The notes under the pieces were generated by a model. It was not told where the DNA came from. It saw only the letters and a list, made by a program, of their open reading frames with translations, and made no database searches. The translations under genes were made by a program, and so were the position numbers. DNA of 38,584 bases from positions 1-38,584 of the forward strand of contig JAHXHS010000049.1 in assembly GCA_025656455.1 (NCBI GenBank), given 5' to 3'. The DNA comes from Candidatus Thiodiazotropha sp. (ex Epidulcina cf. delphinae) (GTDB lineage Bacteria > Pseudomonadota > Gammaproteobacteria > Chromatiales > Chromatiaceae). Every line of letters begins with the position of its first letter. Within the stretch, counting starts at the first letter, position 1. Of this stretch, positions 22,972 to 32,807 are shown in pieces.

Positions 22972-25446
22972 ATGCTGAAACGGGACAACAACAAACGAGG
23001 ATGGGCGAAACACCTCATCAAAGCCGCCATACCGGTCATTGCACTGGCGAGTCTCCAGGCCTGCCAGGACGGAGTCTCCACCGAATCTCAACAGGAGACC
23101 AACGTCACCTCCAGCACCTATAACGGCCCGGCCGCCCGCACCACGGACATTCAGGGCTTCCGGGTCAGCCTGTGGGAACCCCTGCGGGCGCAGAACCGTT
23201 GCGGGTCGTGCCACAACAGCGGCGGTCAGGCGCCGCTGTTCGTGCGCGAGGACGACGTCAACCAGGCCTATGAAGAGGCCAATCCCTATGTGAACCGGGA
23301 GGAACCCGACGAATCCACCCTGGTCACCAAAGTGGCGGATGGACATAACTGCTGGGAAGCCAGCGATAGCGCCTGCGCTACCATCATCACCAGCTATATC
23401 GAATCCTGGGTCGGCGGCGGCAGCGGCACCGGCAGGCAGATCGAGCTCGAGGCCCCGCCCGAGAACGTGGTGGGCGAAAGCAAGGCATTCCCTGAAGATT
23501 CGTCACTGTTCGCAACCCATGTCCACCCACTGCTCACCCGCTACTGCGCCGAATGCCACACGGAGGAGGCAGTATCGCCCCAATCCCCCTACTTCGCCGG
23601 CGCCGACGTGGGCGCCGCGTATGCCATGGTGCAGACATCCATCGACCTGGACACACCGCTTAACTCCCGACTGGTGCAACGTCTGATCGAACTCCACAAC
23701 TGCTGGGACAACTGCCCGGATGATGCCCAGGAGATGGAAACCGCCATCGCCAACATGGCCAGCGGCATCTCGCCCACCCCGGTCGATCCCGCCCTGGTGG
23801 TAAGCCGCGCCCTGACCCTGCCGGAAGGGACGGTGGCCAGCGGCGGCAGCCGCCAGGAGAACGACATCGTCGCGCTGTATGAATTCAAGACCGGCAGCGG
23901 CGGCATCGCTTACGACACCAGCGGCGTCGATCCCGCCATCAACCTCACCATGAGCGGCGATGTCTCCTGGGTCGAGGGCTGGGGCCTGGACTTTAAAGAC
24001 GGCAAGGCCCAGGGCAGCACCAGCGACAGCCGTAAGCTCGGACAACTGGTTCAGGCCACCGGCGAGTACACCGTCGAGGCCTGGCTGGTGCCGGCCAACG
24101 TGACCCAGGAGGGTCCGGCGCGCATTATCAGCTACTCGGCAGGCACCGATGTGCGTAATTTCACCCTCGGGCAGACCCTCTATAACTATAATTATCTGCA
24201 CCGTTCCAGCACCACCGACGGCAATGGCGAACCGGCCCACTCCACGGCGGACGATGACGAGGATCTGCAAGCCACTGAACAGCACGTCGTCGCCACCTTC
24301 GATCCCACCAATGGACGCCGCCTGTATGTGAACGGCGTGTTCACCGACGATCAGGACGAGACAGCGCCAGGCAACCTCAACGACTGGGACGACAGCTATG
24401 CCCTGGTGCTGGGCAACGAAGCCTCCAGCGACCGTCCCTGGCAGGGTAAGATCCGCCTATTGGCCATCCATAATCGCGCCCTGACCCCGGAGCAGATACA
24501 ACAGAACTTCGAGGCCGGGGTGGGTGAGAAGTACTTCCTGCTGTTCAATGTCAGCGAGCTGGTCGACCTTCCCCAAAGCTACATCATGTTCGAGGTCAGC
24601 CAGTTCGATAACTACAGCTATCTTTTCCGCCAACCGAAATTCATCAGCCTCGACGAAACGGTCACGCCGGGATCCATTCCCCTGGAAGGCATGCGTATCG
24701 GCATCAATGGCAAGGAAGCGGCGATCGGCCAGGCATACGACCATTTGGCGACAACCATTAGCGACAGCGAATACACTCTCAACGGTCAACTGCTCTCTTC
24801 CATTGGCACCACCATCGCCACTGAAAAGGGGGTGGAGAGCGACCAGTTCTTCCTTACCTTCGAAAGACTGGGCACCCACACCCATGTCTACACCGAACCG
24901 GCGGTGCTGCCGCCGGGATCCCCGGCGGACGCCGAACCGGTCTCTCAAGTCGGCCTTCGCACCTTCGATGAAATCAACGCCACCATGTCGTCCCTGACCG
25001 GCGTCAGCACCACCCAGAGCGCCGTGCTAACCACCTATACCACGATCCGCCAGCAACTCCCCTCGGCTGAGGATATCAACGGCTTTCTCTCCTCTCATCA
25101 GGTGGCGATATCCCAGTTGGCCATAGAGTACTGCAGCGCCCTGGTCGACGACACCGGCCTGCGCGCCGGCTTGTTTCCCGGTTTTGATTTCAACGCCAAT
25201 GCCAACGACATCCCGACATCGACATGGCAAAACCAGGTCGTGGCCCCGTTGCTCGACCGTTTCATGGGACAGAACATTGCCACTCAGCCCGCCCCGGCCC
25301 TGGTCGAGGGCGAACTGATGAACCTTCTGACCGGCAGCGTCGGCTTGGCTCGGTGCAGTGGTCCCTGTGCGGCTGACCGCACCGCAAAGGCCACCAAGGC
25401 CACCTGCGCCTCACTCCTCGGCAGCGCCGTGGTTTTGCTGCAGTAA
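22972..25446 (+). CDS. Diheme LamG-domain lipoprotein
   Basis: An 824-residue predicted lipoprotein (lipobox SLQAC). Two similar cytochrome modules follow in tandem: CGSCH (Cys77, Cys80, His81) then HNCW at 125-128, and CAECH (Cys192, Cys195, His196) then HNCW at 242-245. A LamG/concanavalin-like domain spans about residues 300-510 (EYTVEAWLVP, HVVATFDPTNGRRLYVNG). The C-terminal third is unrecognised and ends with a Cys cluster (LARCSGPCAADRTAKATCAS-like region). ATG 22972 is preferred, with AGAGAG nearby. LamG domains bind glycans or proteins, so this may be the surface-docking member of the system. The haem count rests on motifs only. Confidence 0.8.
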   Translation: MLKRDNNKRGWAKHLIKAAIPVIALASLQACQDGVSTESQQETNVTSSTYNGPAARTTDIQGFRVSLWEPLRAQNRCGSCHNSGGQAPLFVREDDVNQAYEEANPYVNREEPDESTLVTKVADGHNCWEASDSACATIITSYIESWVGGGSGTGRQIELEAPPENVVGESKAFPEDSSLFATHVHPLLTRYCAECHTEEAVSPQSPYFAGADVGAAYAMVQTSIDLDTPLNSRLVQRLIELHNCWDNCPDDAQEMETAIANMASGISPTPVDPALVVSRALTLPEGTVASGGSRQENDIVALYEFKTGSGGIAYDTSGVDPAINLTMSGDVSWVEGWGLDFKDGKAQGSTSDSRKLGQLVQATGEYTVEAWLVPANVTQEGPARIISYSAGTDVRNFTLGQTLYNYNYLHRSSTTDGNGEPAHSTADDDEDLQATEQHVVATFDPTNGRRLYVNGVFTDDQDETAPGNLNDWDDSYALVLGNEASSDRPWQGKIRLLAIHNRALTPEQIQQNFEAGVGEKYFLLFNVSELVDLPQSYIMFEVSQFDNYSYLFRQPKFISLDETVTPGSIPLEGMRIGINGKEAAIGQAYDHLATTISDSEYTLNGQLLSSIGTTIATEKGVESDQFFLTFERLGTHTHVYTEPAVLPPGSPADAEPVSQVGLRTFDEINATMSSLTGVSTTQSAVLTTYTTIRQQLPSAEDINGFLSSHQVAISQLAIEYCSALVDDTGLRAGLFPGFDFNANANDIPTSTWQNQVVAPLLDRFMGQNIATQPAPALVEGELMNLLTGSVGLARCSGPCAADRTAKATKATCASLLGSAVVLLQ

Positions 25447-25481
25447 TAGAGACCGAAGAGATACCAGACGGAAACCAGATC

Positions 25482-27053
25482 ATGCGCAGAAAAGTGAACA
25501 ACCTCTCGCCGGATGCCCCCCTGCTGCATCCCGACCACCCCCGCCCCGTCACCCGCCGGGATTTCATTCGCCAGGGACTGATGGCGGGCCTGGGCGCGGT
25601 CACCACCCCCTCGCTCTTCGGCCTGTTCGCCAATCCCGGCGAAGCCAGGGCGGCGCTCTCTTCCGATCTTGAAACGCTGAAGAGCAGTTGCGGCATCGAT
25701 ACCCTTGGCGGCGGCAAGATCCCCTTCATCTGCTTTGACCTGGCAGGCGGCGCCAGTATTGCCGGATCCAATGTGCTGGTGGGGGGCCAGGGTGGGCAAC
25801 TTGATTTTCTCACCACCGCCGGATACAGCCGGCTCGGTCTGCCCGGTGACATGATCCCCTCGATCACCAATCCCGATACCGGCCTGAACGATTTCATCAA
25901 CAGCGAACTCGGCCTCTCCTTTCATGCGGACAGCGCCTTTCTGCGCGGGATTCTGGAGCGGGTCTCGGCCGGTAACCGAGCGAATATCAATGGCGCCATG
26001 ATCCCGGCCCGTTCGGAAAACGATACTGGCAACAACCCCCACAACCCGATGTACGCCATCAACCGCTGCGGCGCGGACGGAGAGCTGCTGACCCTTATCG
26101 GCTCGCGCAGTTCAGACTCCGGCGGCAACTCGGTGGCGCCCGCTGACCAGATCGACCCCTCGGTCCGTCCCACCAAGGTCGACCGCCCGAGCGACACCAC
26201 GGGACTGGTGGATACCGGCAAGCTGGTGGGGATGCTGGACCAATCCGACGCGGTGGCGGTGATGGAGGCCATTCAACGCATCTCGGACATGAAACTCGAC
26301 AGCGTCAACACCGGCATATCCACCGACCTGGTAGTCAAGGAGCTGGTGCGTTGCGGCTATGTGAAGAGCGCCGACCTGGTGGACCGCTACGGCGACCCGG
26401 CCGCCCTCGACGTAGCGGCAGATACCGACATCATCGGCCCGATCTTCACCCAAGAAGAGTTCGACGGCGACAGCGAATTCCGCAAGACCGCCTCGGTGAT
26501 GAAGCTGGTGATCAACGGTTATGCCGGAGCCGGCACCATCACCATGGGCGGCTATGACTACCACACCGGCAACCGGTCGGTGGGTGAAATCCGCGATCTG
26601 CGCGCCGGCCGGTGCATGGGCGCCTGCCTGGAGTATGCGGCCCGCATCGGCACCCCACTGATGCTGTATGTGTTCAGTGACGGTTCGGTCTCCAGCAACG
26701 GCACCCTGGACAATTCGGCCGACGGTCGAGGCAAGGGCGTCTGGACCGGTGACAACCAATCCACCGCCGCCTCGTTCTTCCTGGTCTACAACCCGGGCGG
26801 ACAACCCATGCTTGCCGGGGCCTCTGCCGATGAGCAGCTGCGTTTTCAACAGATCGGTCATTTCACCGCCGACGGCGCGGTGGACAACGGCTCCAGCCCG
26901 GCGGCGAACAATGTCAACCAGCTGGTGCAGACGGTCGCCCTCAACTATATGGCATTGCATGGAGAGCAGGGTCAGTTCAGTTCCCTGTTCGGCAGCAACC
27001 TCGGCAACGCAACCATGCTGGACAGCCTGACCGCCTTCAACCCGATTGTGTAG
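25482..27053 (+). CDS. Tat-exported DUF1501-like protein
   Basis: A 523-residue protein with a twin-arginine signal, TRRDFIRQGLMAGLGA (Arg25-Arg26), ending FANPGEARA. Tat export means it is folded, possibly with a cofactor, before leaving the cytoplasm. The body (FDLAGGASIAGSNVLVGGQ, MGGYDYHTGNRSVGEIRD, YVFSDGSVSSNGTLD) resembles the DUF1501 group of sulfatase-fold Tat proteins that accompany secreted cytochromes in planctomycetes; this is a moderate-confidence recollection. The active site is not identified. It lies 35 bases after the LamG gene and is last in the operon; the next gene is convergent. Confidence 0.7.
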   Translation: MRRKVNNLSPDAPLLHPDHPRPVTRRDFIRQGLMAGLGAVTTPSLFGLFANPGEARAALSSDLETLKSSCGIDTLGGGKIPFICFDLAGGASIAGSNVLVGGQGGQLDFLTTAGYSRLGLPGDMIPSITNPDTGLNDFINSELGLSFHADSAFLRGILERVSAGNRANINGAMIPARSENDTGNNPHNPMYAINRCGADGELLTLIGSRSSDSGGNSVAPADQIDPSVRPTKVDRPSDTTGLVDTGKLVGMLDQSDAVAVMEAIQRISDMKLDSVNTGISTDLVVKELVRCGYVKSADLVDRYGDPAALDVAADTDIIGPIFTQEEFDGDSEFRKTASVMKLVINGYAGAGTITMGGYDYHTGNRSVGEIRDLRAGRCMGACLEYAARIGTPLMLYVFSDGSVSSNGTLDNSADGRGKGVWTGDNQSTAASFFLVYNPGGQPMLAGASADEQLRFQQIGHFTADGAVDNGSSPAANNVNQLVQTVALNYMALHGEQGQFSSLFGSNLGNATMLDSLTAFNPIV

Positions 27054-27095
27054 CTGAGAAAAACCAGCCAATGCGGGTGGGTATCCGCATCGAGC

Positions 27096-29534
27096 TCAGT
27101 TTCGCCTCAGGGCGAGCACGGCGATATCATCGGACTGCGGCGCACCGGCGGCGTGGGCCGTGACGGAAGAGATAATCACGCCGACCGTATCTTCGACGCT
27201 GCGGCCTGCCAGCTTCGCCAGCGTCTCCTGCAACCGCGCCTCGGAAAAAAGCTCCCGTTGGGGATTCATCGCCTCGGTCACCCCGTCGGTATAGGTCACG
27301 ATCATCTCCCCTGGCCCAAGGAGAAGGGAATCGTCACGGTATTCCGACTCGGACATGGCTCCCAGCACCAGGCCATCGGGTAGCGTCAAGTAGCTGGCCG
27401 CACCACCGACGTCCAGGATGAGAGGTGGATTGTGGCCGGCGTTCGAAAAGTGCAATTCGCCCGTACTCACATCCAGGACGCCGATGAACAGCGTCACGAA
27501 CATGGCGCTTTCGTTATCTTTCGACAAGGCCACATTCACCTGGCGCAGTATCTCGGCGGGGGAGATGTACGATTGCTGGAACGCCCGCGTCATCAGTGTC
27601 ATGGTTTTGGCCATCACCAGCGCGGCCGGCACACCTTTGTCTGAAACGTCGCCGACATAGAAGACCAATCGGTTCTCATTCATGAGACTGAAGTCGTACA
27701 GATCACCGCCGACCTCCCTTGCCGACTCTATGGTTGCGTAGAGTGAGAAATCTCTTCGGTCTGGGTAGGGCGGGAACTCCTTCTTGAGGAAGCTCATCTG
27801 GATGTGATGAGCCGCACCCAGCTCGCTCTCGATACGGAGGTAGCTCTTTAGGTCCTTCGCCATCTCATTGAAAGTGTTGGCCAGCTTCTCAAGCTCGTCA
27901 CCGGTCCTGACATCCAGGTAGTGTTCCAGGTCCCCGCTGCCAATGCGTATGGCTCCCTTTTCGAGCACAGTAATGGGCTCGGTGATCCCCTTGGACATTC
28001 GAAGCGCGGCGTATATGACAAGGATAATCATAAGTGCGAGGATGCCCACGAGAAGCCTGAAGACCAAGTTCATTTTTTGCTGAATGTCGCCGGCGAGCCG
28101 TGTGATCTCACTTTCCGGCATGGATATCCCGACACTCCAGGCCCTCCAAGCCGATTTTTCATCGAGCGATCCTATGGAACGGATTGGGGCATAGAATACA
28201 TAGGTGGCGCTTTCGGCATCGAATTCGAAGCCATTACCGCCATCGGTCATTTTCTGTCGGATGCCACTGCTGGTTTTCGGGATGAACATATCGGCCTTTT
28301 CCTGCTCGATGAGTTCACCTTTCCCGTTTAACAGAAAGGCATAACCCGGTATCTCTTCAGGGGTGTTTATGATTCCCGTGCTGATGGAGGACATGCTGAT
28401 GTCCAACCCGACCACGCCCGCCAAGCGATCTTCCGGATTCCACACCGCCTTGGAACAGGTCAGGATATCCAAGCTGTAGACGTGTAGTTTGTCTTTCTTC
28501 TTTATTATCGTGTACTTCTTGCCGTCCTCGTCCTCTAGTAACCAGCTAGCGTCCTGTTTGGTCAAAATCGGGCTGTCTTTCTTGAGTATGACCTGTCGTT
28601 TGCGCTTGAATATCCGTGCAAGGTCGGGGGAGACCTTCTTGTTGGTCATTTGATGCTCGAATTCAGCTTCTAGGTCGAACAGGAACGCTCCTTGGCTCCA
28701 GTCGGCATATTTGGTCCAGACAACGCGGTTGCGATTAGCAGCGTCCTGGTTACTCATATTTACAGCTTCTTTGTACCACGGACGTAATCTCGGATCGAAC
28801 CCGTGGTATATGTCCAGGCCTGACTTTCCTTGCCGCACGGAGAAGACCTGTGAGTTTTCGGCATCTCGTATAAACCACTTCTTCCCTGGTTTGTCGATCG
28901 AAATTTCAGCATGTTGGGACATGCTCACGCTGTTTTTACTGAACATCTCCCTCAACTGCCCAGGAATAGTGCCTTTATTGTTAAATTCTCGCTCAAATGT
29001 CGACTCGAGAGTGAATAGTAGCGGATCAGTCGACTCACCGACCCAAGGGTATTCCCGGTAGACGCCCGACTCGGTGCCAATATAGATTGCATCTACATGC
29101 GGATCGCCCTCTTGAATCAGTGCAAATACCTCGTCCAAATTGCCGAACAGATCCAAATCAGGTTTGGCTGCAGCCATGGATACACCGGGGGCAAGGGTAG
29201 TGCCGGAGACGGCGCGTCGATCGCCCGGTTCGCCCAGGGAGGATGAGGATGGTCCCCGATCGAATACGGAGGGGTTACGCAATAACGCCTCGGTGGAGAA
29301 GGCGAGCATTCTCGTTTCCACTTCGATCTTATCGAGCATGGCATTGGCAATCTCCGCCTGATCCATCGCCAACCGGGTGAAGTTCTTCTTGGCGTCTTGT
29401 ATCAACTCTGCATCCACTCGCTCTCGAACATCTATCATGCCGAAGCGGCTGATCACAACAAAAAGGATCAGTGGCAACAGTGACAATGCCAGGAACGCAA
29501 CTAAGACCTTGGCCTTGATGGATCGGAGATTCAT
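27096..29534 (-). CDS. RsbU-like PP2C phosphatase with sensor and HAMP domains
   Basis: An 812-residue membrane sensor phosphatase. Transmembrane helix 1 is at about 8-28 and a large extracytoplasmic Cache-like sensor lies between about 30 and 475. Helix 2 is at about 485-510 (LLVGILALMIILVIYAAL), then a HAMP domain, then a SpoIIE/PP2C domain. That last domain carries the metal-site motifs EVGGDLYDF, YVGDVSDKGVPAALVMA, NAGHNPPL, YTDGVTEA and QSDDIAVLAL. It should dephosphorylate the STAS protein(s) encoded in the same cluster in response to an external signal. A 205-base gap separates it from the rsbW-like gene, so it may have its own promoter. The ligand is unknown. Confidence 0.92.
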   Translation of the reverse strand: MNLRSIKAKVLVAFLALSLLPLILFVVISRFGMIDVRERVDAELIQDAKKNFTRLAMDQAEIANAMLDKIEVETRMLAFSTEALLRNPSVFDRGPSSSSLGEPGDRRAVSGTTLAPGVSMAAAKPDLDLFGNLDEVFALIQEGDPHVDAIYIGTESGVYREYPWVGESTDPLLFTLESTFEREFNNKGTIPGQLREMFSKNSVSMSQHAEISIDKPGKKWFIRDAENSQVFSVRQGKSGLDIYHGFDPRLRPWYKEAVNMSNQDAANRNRVVWTKYADWSQGAFLFDLEAEFEHQMTNKKVSPDLARIFKRKRQVILKKDSPILTKQDASWLLEDEDGKKYTIIKKKDKLHVYSLDILTCSKAVWNPEDRLAGVVGLDISMSSISTGIINTPEEIPGYAFLLNGKGELIEQEKADMFIPKTSSGIRQKMTDGGNGFEFDAESATYVFYAPIRSIGSLDEKSAWRAWSVGISMPESEITRLAGDIQQKMNLVFRLLVGILALMIILVIYAALRMSKGITEPITVLEKGAIRIGSGDLEHYLDVRTGDELEKLANTFNEMAKDLKSYLRIESELGAAHHIQMSFLKKEFPPYPDRRDFSLYATIESAREVGGDLYDFSLMNENRLVFYVGDVSDKGVPAALVMAKTMTLMTRAFQQSYISPAEILRQVNVALSKDNESAMFVTLFIGVLDVSTGELHFSNAGHNPPLILDVGGAASYLTLPDGLVLGAMSESEYRDDSLLLGPGEMIVTYTDGVTEAMNPQRELFSEARLQETLAKLAGRSVEDTVGVIISSVTAHAAGAPQSDDIAVLALRRN

Positions 29535-29739
29535 TATTGCTCGAACTGTAAAGTTGACTGATATGTTGTTACTTGAGCCCCCCGGAATCGCAGGCAGTTG
29601 GGCTGAAACATCGGCATGACCGCGCCTATTCAGCTACTCACTGATTTGAGGACATGCCGCAAGACTCCTGATAAAGTTACTAACCCAAAGGGTGATTAAT
29701 GCTTTTTGTCGGCACCGCGGGGATGCGTATTGGCGCAGA

Positions 29740-30165
29740 TCAGTCATGTCGAATCTTGGTTTCGAAGATGTTGAGATTCAGGTCTCCTTCACGACGGTAG
29801 TCAAAGCGATCCACCCCCTGGAGGGCAAGGAAGATCCCAAGCCCGCCGATCGGTCTCTCCTCCAGAGGTTTGCTGAGATCTTCCGCGCTGGGCATCTCCA
29901 TGTTGCGAGGATCGAATGCCACCCCATGGTCCTCGAGCGTGATGACCAGCGAGTCCGGGCCGATCTCACCGTTTATCGAGATGTCGGCCGATGCAGCAAT
30001 CTCCCCGTACCCGTAAGAAATGATGTTGGTGGCGATCTCATCCACCGCCAATTGCAATTGGTAGGCCTGGGCCTCGCCGATTCCGGCGCGCACGGCCGCT
30101 TTGCTAACGTATCGGCGAATCTCCTCAAGGGAATTCAGCACAGCTGGTACTGAGAGCTTGTCCAT
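29740..30165 (-). CDS. RsbW-like anti-sigma factor serine kinase
   Basis: A 141-residue GHKL ATPase domain protein. The N box is QLAVDEIATNIISYGY, the Mg/ATP motifs are LEDHGVAFDP and GGLGIFLALQGVD. Such proteins phosphorylate STAS antagonists and hold a sigma factor or other target inactive. The STAS gene directly upstream (11-base gap) is its likely partner. No sigma factor gene is in the window, so the target is unknown. Confidence 0.9.
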   Translation of the reverse strand: MDKLSVPAVLNSLEEIRRYVSKAAVRAGIGEAQAYQLQLAVDEIATNIISYGYGEIAASADISINGEIGPDSLVITLEDHGVAFDPRNMEMPSAEDLSKPLEERPIGGLGIFLALQGVDRFDYRREGDLNLNIFETKIRHD

Positions 30166-30176
30166 GACGCCGCCGG

Positions 30177-30500
30177 CTACTCTGGCGCATAGGTGTCCTG
30201 AAGATAGACACTATGATGGAAGCCGCTCATCTTCAGGGTGTTCAGGACCGGTCCGCGGCTGCCTACCACATACAGCGATACCCCGGAGCCCATCTTCTGA
30301 CGGGCAAAGATCAGTACACGCAACCCCGCGCTGGCCATGAATTCGAGTTCGTGCATGAGCAATACCAACCTGCCAGGCTTATTCTTTGCCACCTTCTCAA
30401 TCGCATCCTTGAACTGGGGCGCTACGGCAGCGTCCAGTTCCCCGGACAGCTTTATGGTGGCCTCGTCTTGGCCTTCTTCGACTGAAATATCAAACCCCAC
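30177..30500 (-). CDS. STAS-domain anti-anti-sigma factor
   Basis: A 107-residue single STAS domain. The likely phospho-acceptor is Ser57 in LEFMASAGLRVLIFA, matching the conserved serine of SpoIIAA/RsbV. The N-terminus ISVEEGQDEATIKLSGELDA is typical. It is followed by the kinase gene and, further on, the phosphatase gene, giving a complete three-part switch. It lies 88 bases downstream of the GlgX-type gene. Confidence 0.9.
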   Translation of the reverse strand: MGFDISVEEGQDEATIKLSGELDAAVAPQFKDAIEKVAKNKPGRLVLLMHELEFMASAGLRVLIFARQKMGSGVSLYVVGSRGPVLNTLKMSGFHHSVYLQDTYAPE

Positions 30501-30588
30501 GGCAATCTCCTTTCAAGCGTTCAGCGGCGTTTACTGGCCAGGCGCTCGGGCCTGGTTCTGCTGTTGGCCGCGCCATTCACATTAGAAT

Positions 30589-32805
30589 TTACTCCACGGC
30601 AATCGGAGGATTCCCACTCTCCGGGGTGGAGCGGCCTACCAATACCACCACCGCACGACCCCCGACCAGGTAACCGGACTGATCCTCAAGCTCAGGCTCA
30701 CTGCCGGGCTCAAAGACATCTTCCGGTGACGGCATGCTGGTGTTGGCAAAACCCAGCCACCTCATCCCTGTCGGCAAACGTGGCAATTCGAAAGGGAGCG
30801 CCTCCCAATACATATTCATAGCGACATAGATGTAATCGTCCGTGGCCGATCCACCCTTGGCATGACGGCCGCACAGCATGAAGGCCAAAACCCTCCCGCC
30901 CTGATCTGGTTGCCAGGCCTGAGTACCGTGCCAGGAAATGTCGCTGTAGCCGCTACCCACATAATCGGTGTTGTGGAAGTGGTCCTTGCTTCGCAGCACA
31001 GGGTGAGCCCTGCGAAAGGCGATCATGTACGATACGAAACGGAGGTAGTCCTCATTGCGCTCCTGCAGGGACCAGTCCAGCCAATTGATCTCGTTGTCCA
31101 GGCAATAGGTGTTGTTGTTCCCGAGCTTGCTCTGACCTAATTCGTCTCCCATCAGGATCATGGGTACGCCCTGACTGACCAGTAGCATCGCCATCGCGTT
31201 CTTCATCTGCCTTTGGCGTAAGGTGAGAATGGCGGCATCGTCGGTGGGACCTTCCCATCCGCAGTTCCAGCTGGCGTTGTCGTTGGCGCCGTCTCGGTTG
31301 TACTCGCCGTTGGCCTCGTTGTGCTTGTCGTTGTAGGAGACCAGGTCGGCCAGGTTGAAGCCGTCGTGACAGGTGACGAAATTGATCGATGCCGTTGACC
31401 CGCGCCCCTGATACAAGTCGGGCGAACCTTGAATCGCCAGACTCATGGCGCCGGTTTGGCCGGCGTCGCCCTTGAGGAACCGGCGCAGAGTGTCGCGATA
31501 CCTGCCGTTCCATTCCGCCCAGCGTCCATAGGCCGGGAAGGAGCCCACTTGGTACAGCCCACCGGCATCCCACGCTTCTGCGATCAGCTTGCACTTGCCC
31601 AGTATCGGGTCAAAGGCCAGCGCTTCCAGAAGGGGCGGGTTTGCCATAGGTGCGCCCCAGGTGTCCCTGCCGAGGATCGATGCCAGATCGAAGCGAAAAC
31701 CGTCGATGTGGTACTGGGATGCCCAGTAACGTAGTGCGTCGAGCACCATGTCACGCACGATCGGATTGTTGCAGTTGAGCGTGTTGCCGGTACCGCTGAA
31801 GTTGTAGTAATACCCTTCCGGAGTGAGCATGTAGTAAGTGACGTTGTCTATGCCCCGATAGGAGATGGTGGGTCCCTGTTCATTGCCCTCGGCTGTGTGG
31901 TTGAATACAACATCCAGGATGACCTCGATGCCGTTGCGGTGCAGTTCCTTTACCAGGTTCTTCAATTCGTCCGCAACCATGGTGCCGTCATGCATCCCGC
32001 CGGTGGCGGCATATCCTGCCTTGGGACTGAAGAAACCAACGGTGCTGTAACCCCAGTAGTTCATCTTGGCCCAGCGGTTCTGTTCCTCATCCCATCGGCT
32101 GTGCTCGAATTCATCGAACTCGAATAGCGGCATCAGCTCGACGCAATTGACGCCTAACTCCTTCAGGTAGGGGATCTTCTCCCGTATGCCCGAGAATGTT
32201 CCAGCCTTCACGGCATCGAGTTCGGAAGACGAATGGCGAGTGAAACCTCGGACATGCATCTCGTATACGACGAGGTCCTCCAAAGGGATCTCCAGCGCAC
32301 GATCGCCTTCCCAGTCGAAGTCGTCGAAAACGACCCGAGAGCGATGTTGAAAAGGGGCATCCCAGTTCGGAGTCTGTCCCCACACATCACGACCACCAAT
32401 GGCGCGGGCATAGGGGTCCATCAATACCACGGTTGAATCGAAGCGGTGAAAGGCAGGCTGCCCTGTCTGAGCCTTGGGGAATCCGCTGTCCATGCGGAAA
32501 CCGTATTCGATGGCCTCGTGATCCAATTCCAAGATGGTCATGGTGAAGACATTACCTACGCGAAACTCTCCCCACACCGGCTCTTCAGTAAACACCTTCT
32601 GAAACAGTCCCCGGAAGGGGATCTCGACCAATGGCTCTTTGTCGCCCTTCTCGAAGATCACCAGGACACAATAGTCGGCATGGCGAGAGAACACCGAGAA
32701 GTTAATCCCACCCGGCACCAGTGAGGCGCCGAAGGGATAAGGCTTACCGGGCCGTATCTTGTAGCCCTGGTATTGGTGGGTGGCATGTATGTCGATACGT
32801 TGCAT
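30589..32805 (-). CDS. glgX: GlgX-type glycogen debranching enzyme (GH13 isoamylase)
   Basis: Hydrolyses alpha-1,6 branches in glycogen or limit dextrin. The 738-residue protein has an N-terminal CBM48-like module (PFGASLVPGGINFSVFSRHA) and a GH13 barrel. The catalytic regions are visible: VVFNHTAEG, DGFRFDLASILGRD (nucleophile Asp), LIAEAWDAGG (acid/base Glu) and NFVTCHDGFNLADLV. The size fits GlgX/TreX enzymes. No glgA, glgB or glgP lies nearby; instead it starts 2 bases after a STAS gene and is followed by a second STAS gene. That placement suggests control of carbohydrate storage by partner switching. Confidence 0.9.
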   Translation of the reverse strand: MQRIDIHATHQYQGYKIRPGKPYPFGASLVPGGINFSVFSRHADYCVLVIFEKGDKEPLVEIPFRGLFQKVFTEEPVWGEFRVGNVFTMTILELDHEAIEYGFRMDSGFPKAQTGQPAFHRFDSTVVLMDPYARAIGGRDVWGQTPNWDAPFQHRSRVVFDDFDWEGDRALEIPLEDLVVYEMHVRGFTRHSSSELDAVKAGTFSGIREKIPYLKELGVNCVELMPLFEFDEFEHSRWDEEQNRWAKMNYWGYSTVGFFSPKAGYAATGGMHDGTMVADELKNLVKELHRNGIEVILDVVFNHTAEGNEQGPTISYRGIDNVTYYMLTPEGYYYNFSGTGNTLNCNNPIVRDMVLDALRYWASQYHIDGFRFDLASILGRDTWGAPMANPPLLEALAFDPILGKCKLIAEAWDAGGLYQVGSFPAYGRWAEWNGRYRDTLRRFLKGDAGQTGAMSLAIQGSPDLYQGRGSTASINFVTCHDGFNLADLVSYNDKHNEANGEYNRDGANDNASWNCGWEGPTDDAAILTLRQRQMKNAMAMLLVSQGVPMILMGDELGQSKLGNNNTYCLDNEINWLDWSLQERNEDYLRFVSYMIAFRRAHPVLRSKDHFHNTDYVGSGYSDISWHGTQAWQPDQGGRVLAFMLCGRHAKGGSATDDYIYVAMNMYWEALPFELPRLPTGMRWLGFANTSMPSPEDVFEPGSEPELEDQSGYLVGGRAVVVLVGRSTPESGNPPIAVE

Positions 32806-32807
32806 CT

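Noticed and set aside
22147..23346. A 399-codon minus-strand frame across the two cytochrome genes
   Set aside because: It spans the junction of two well-supported plus-strand genes with signal peptides and haem motifs, so it is a shadow.
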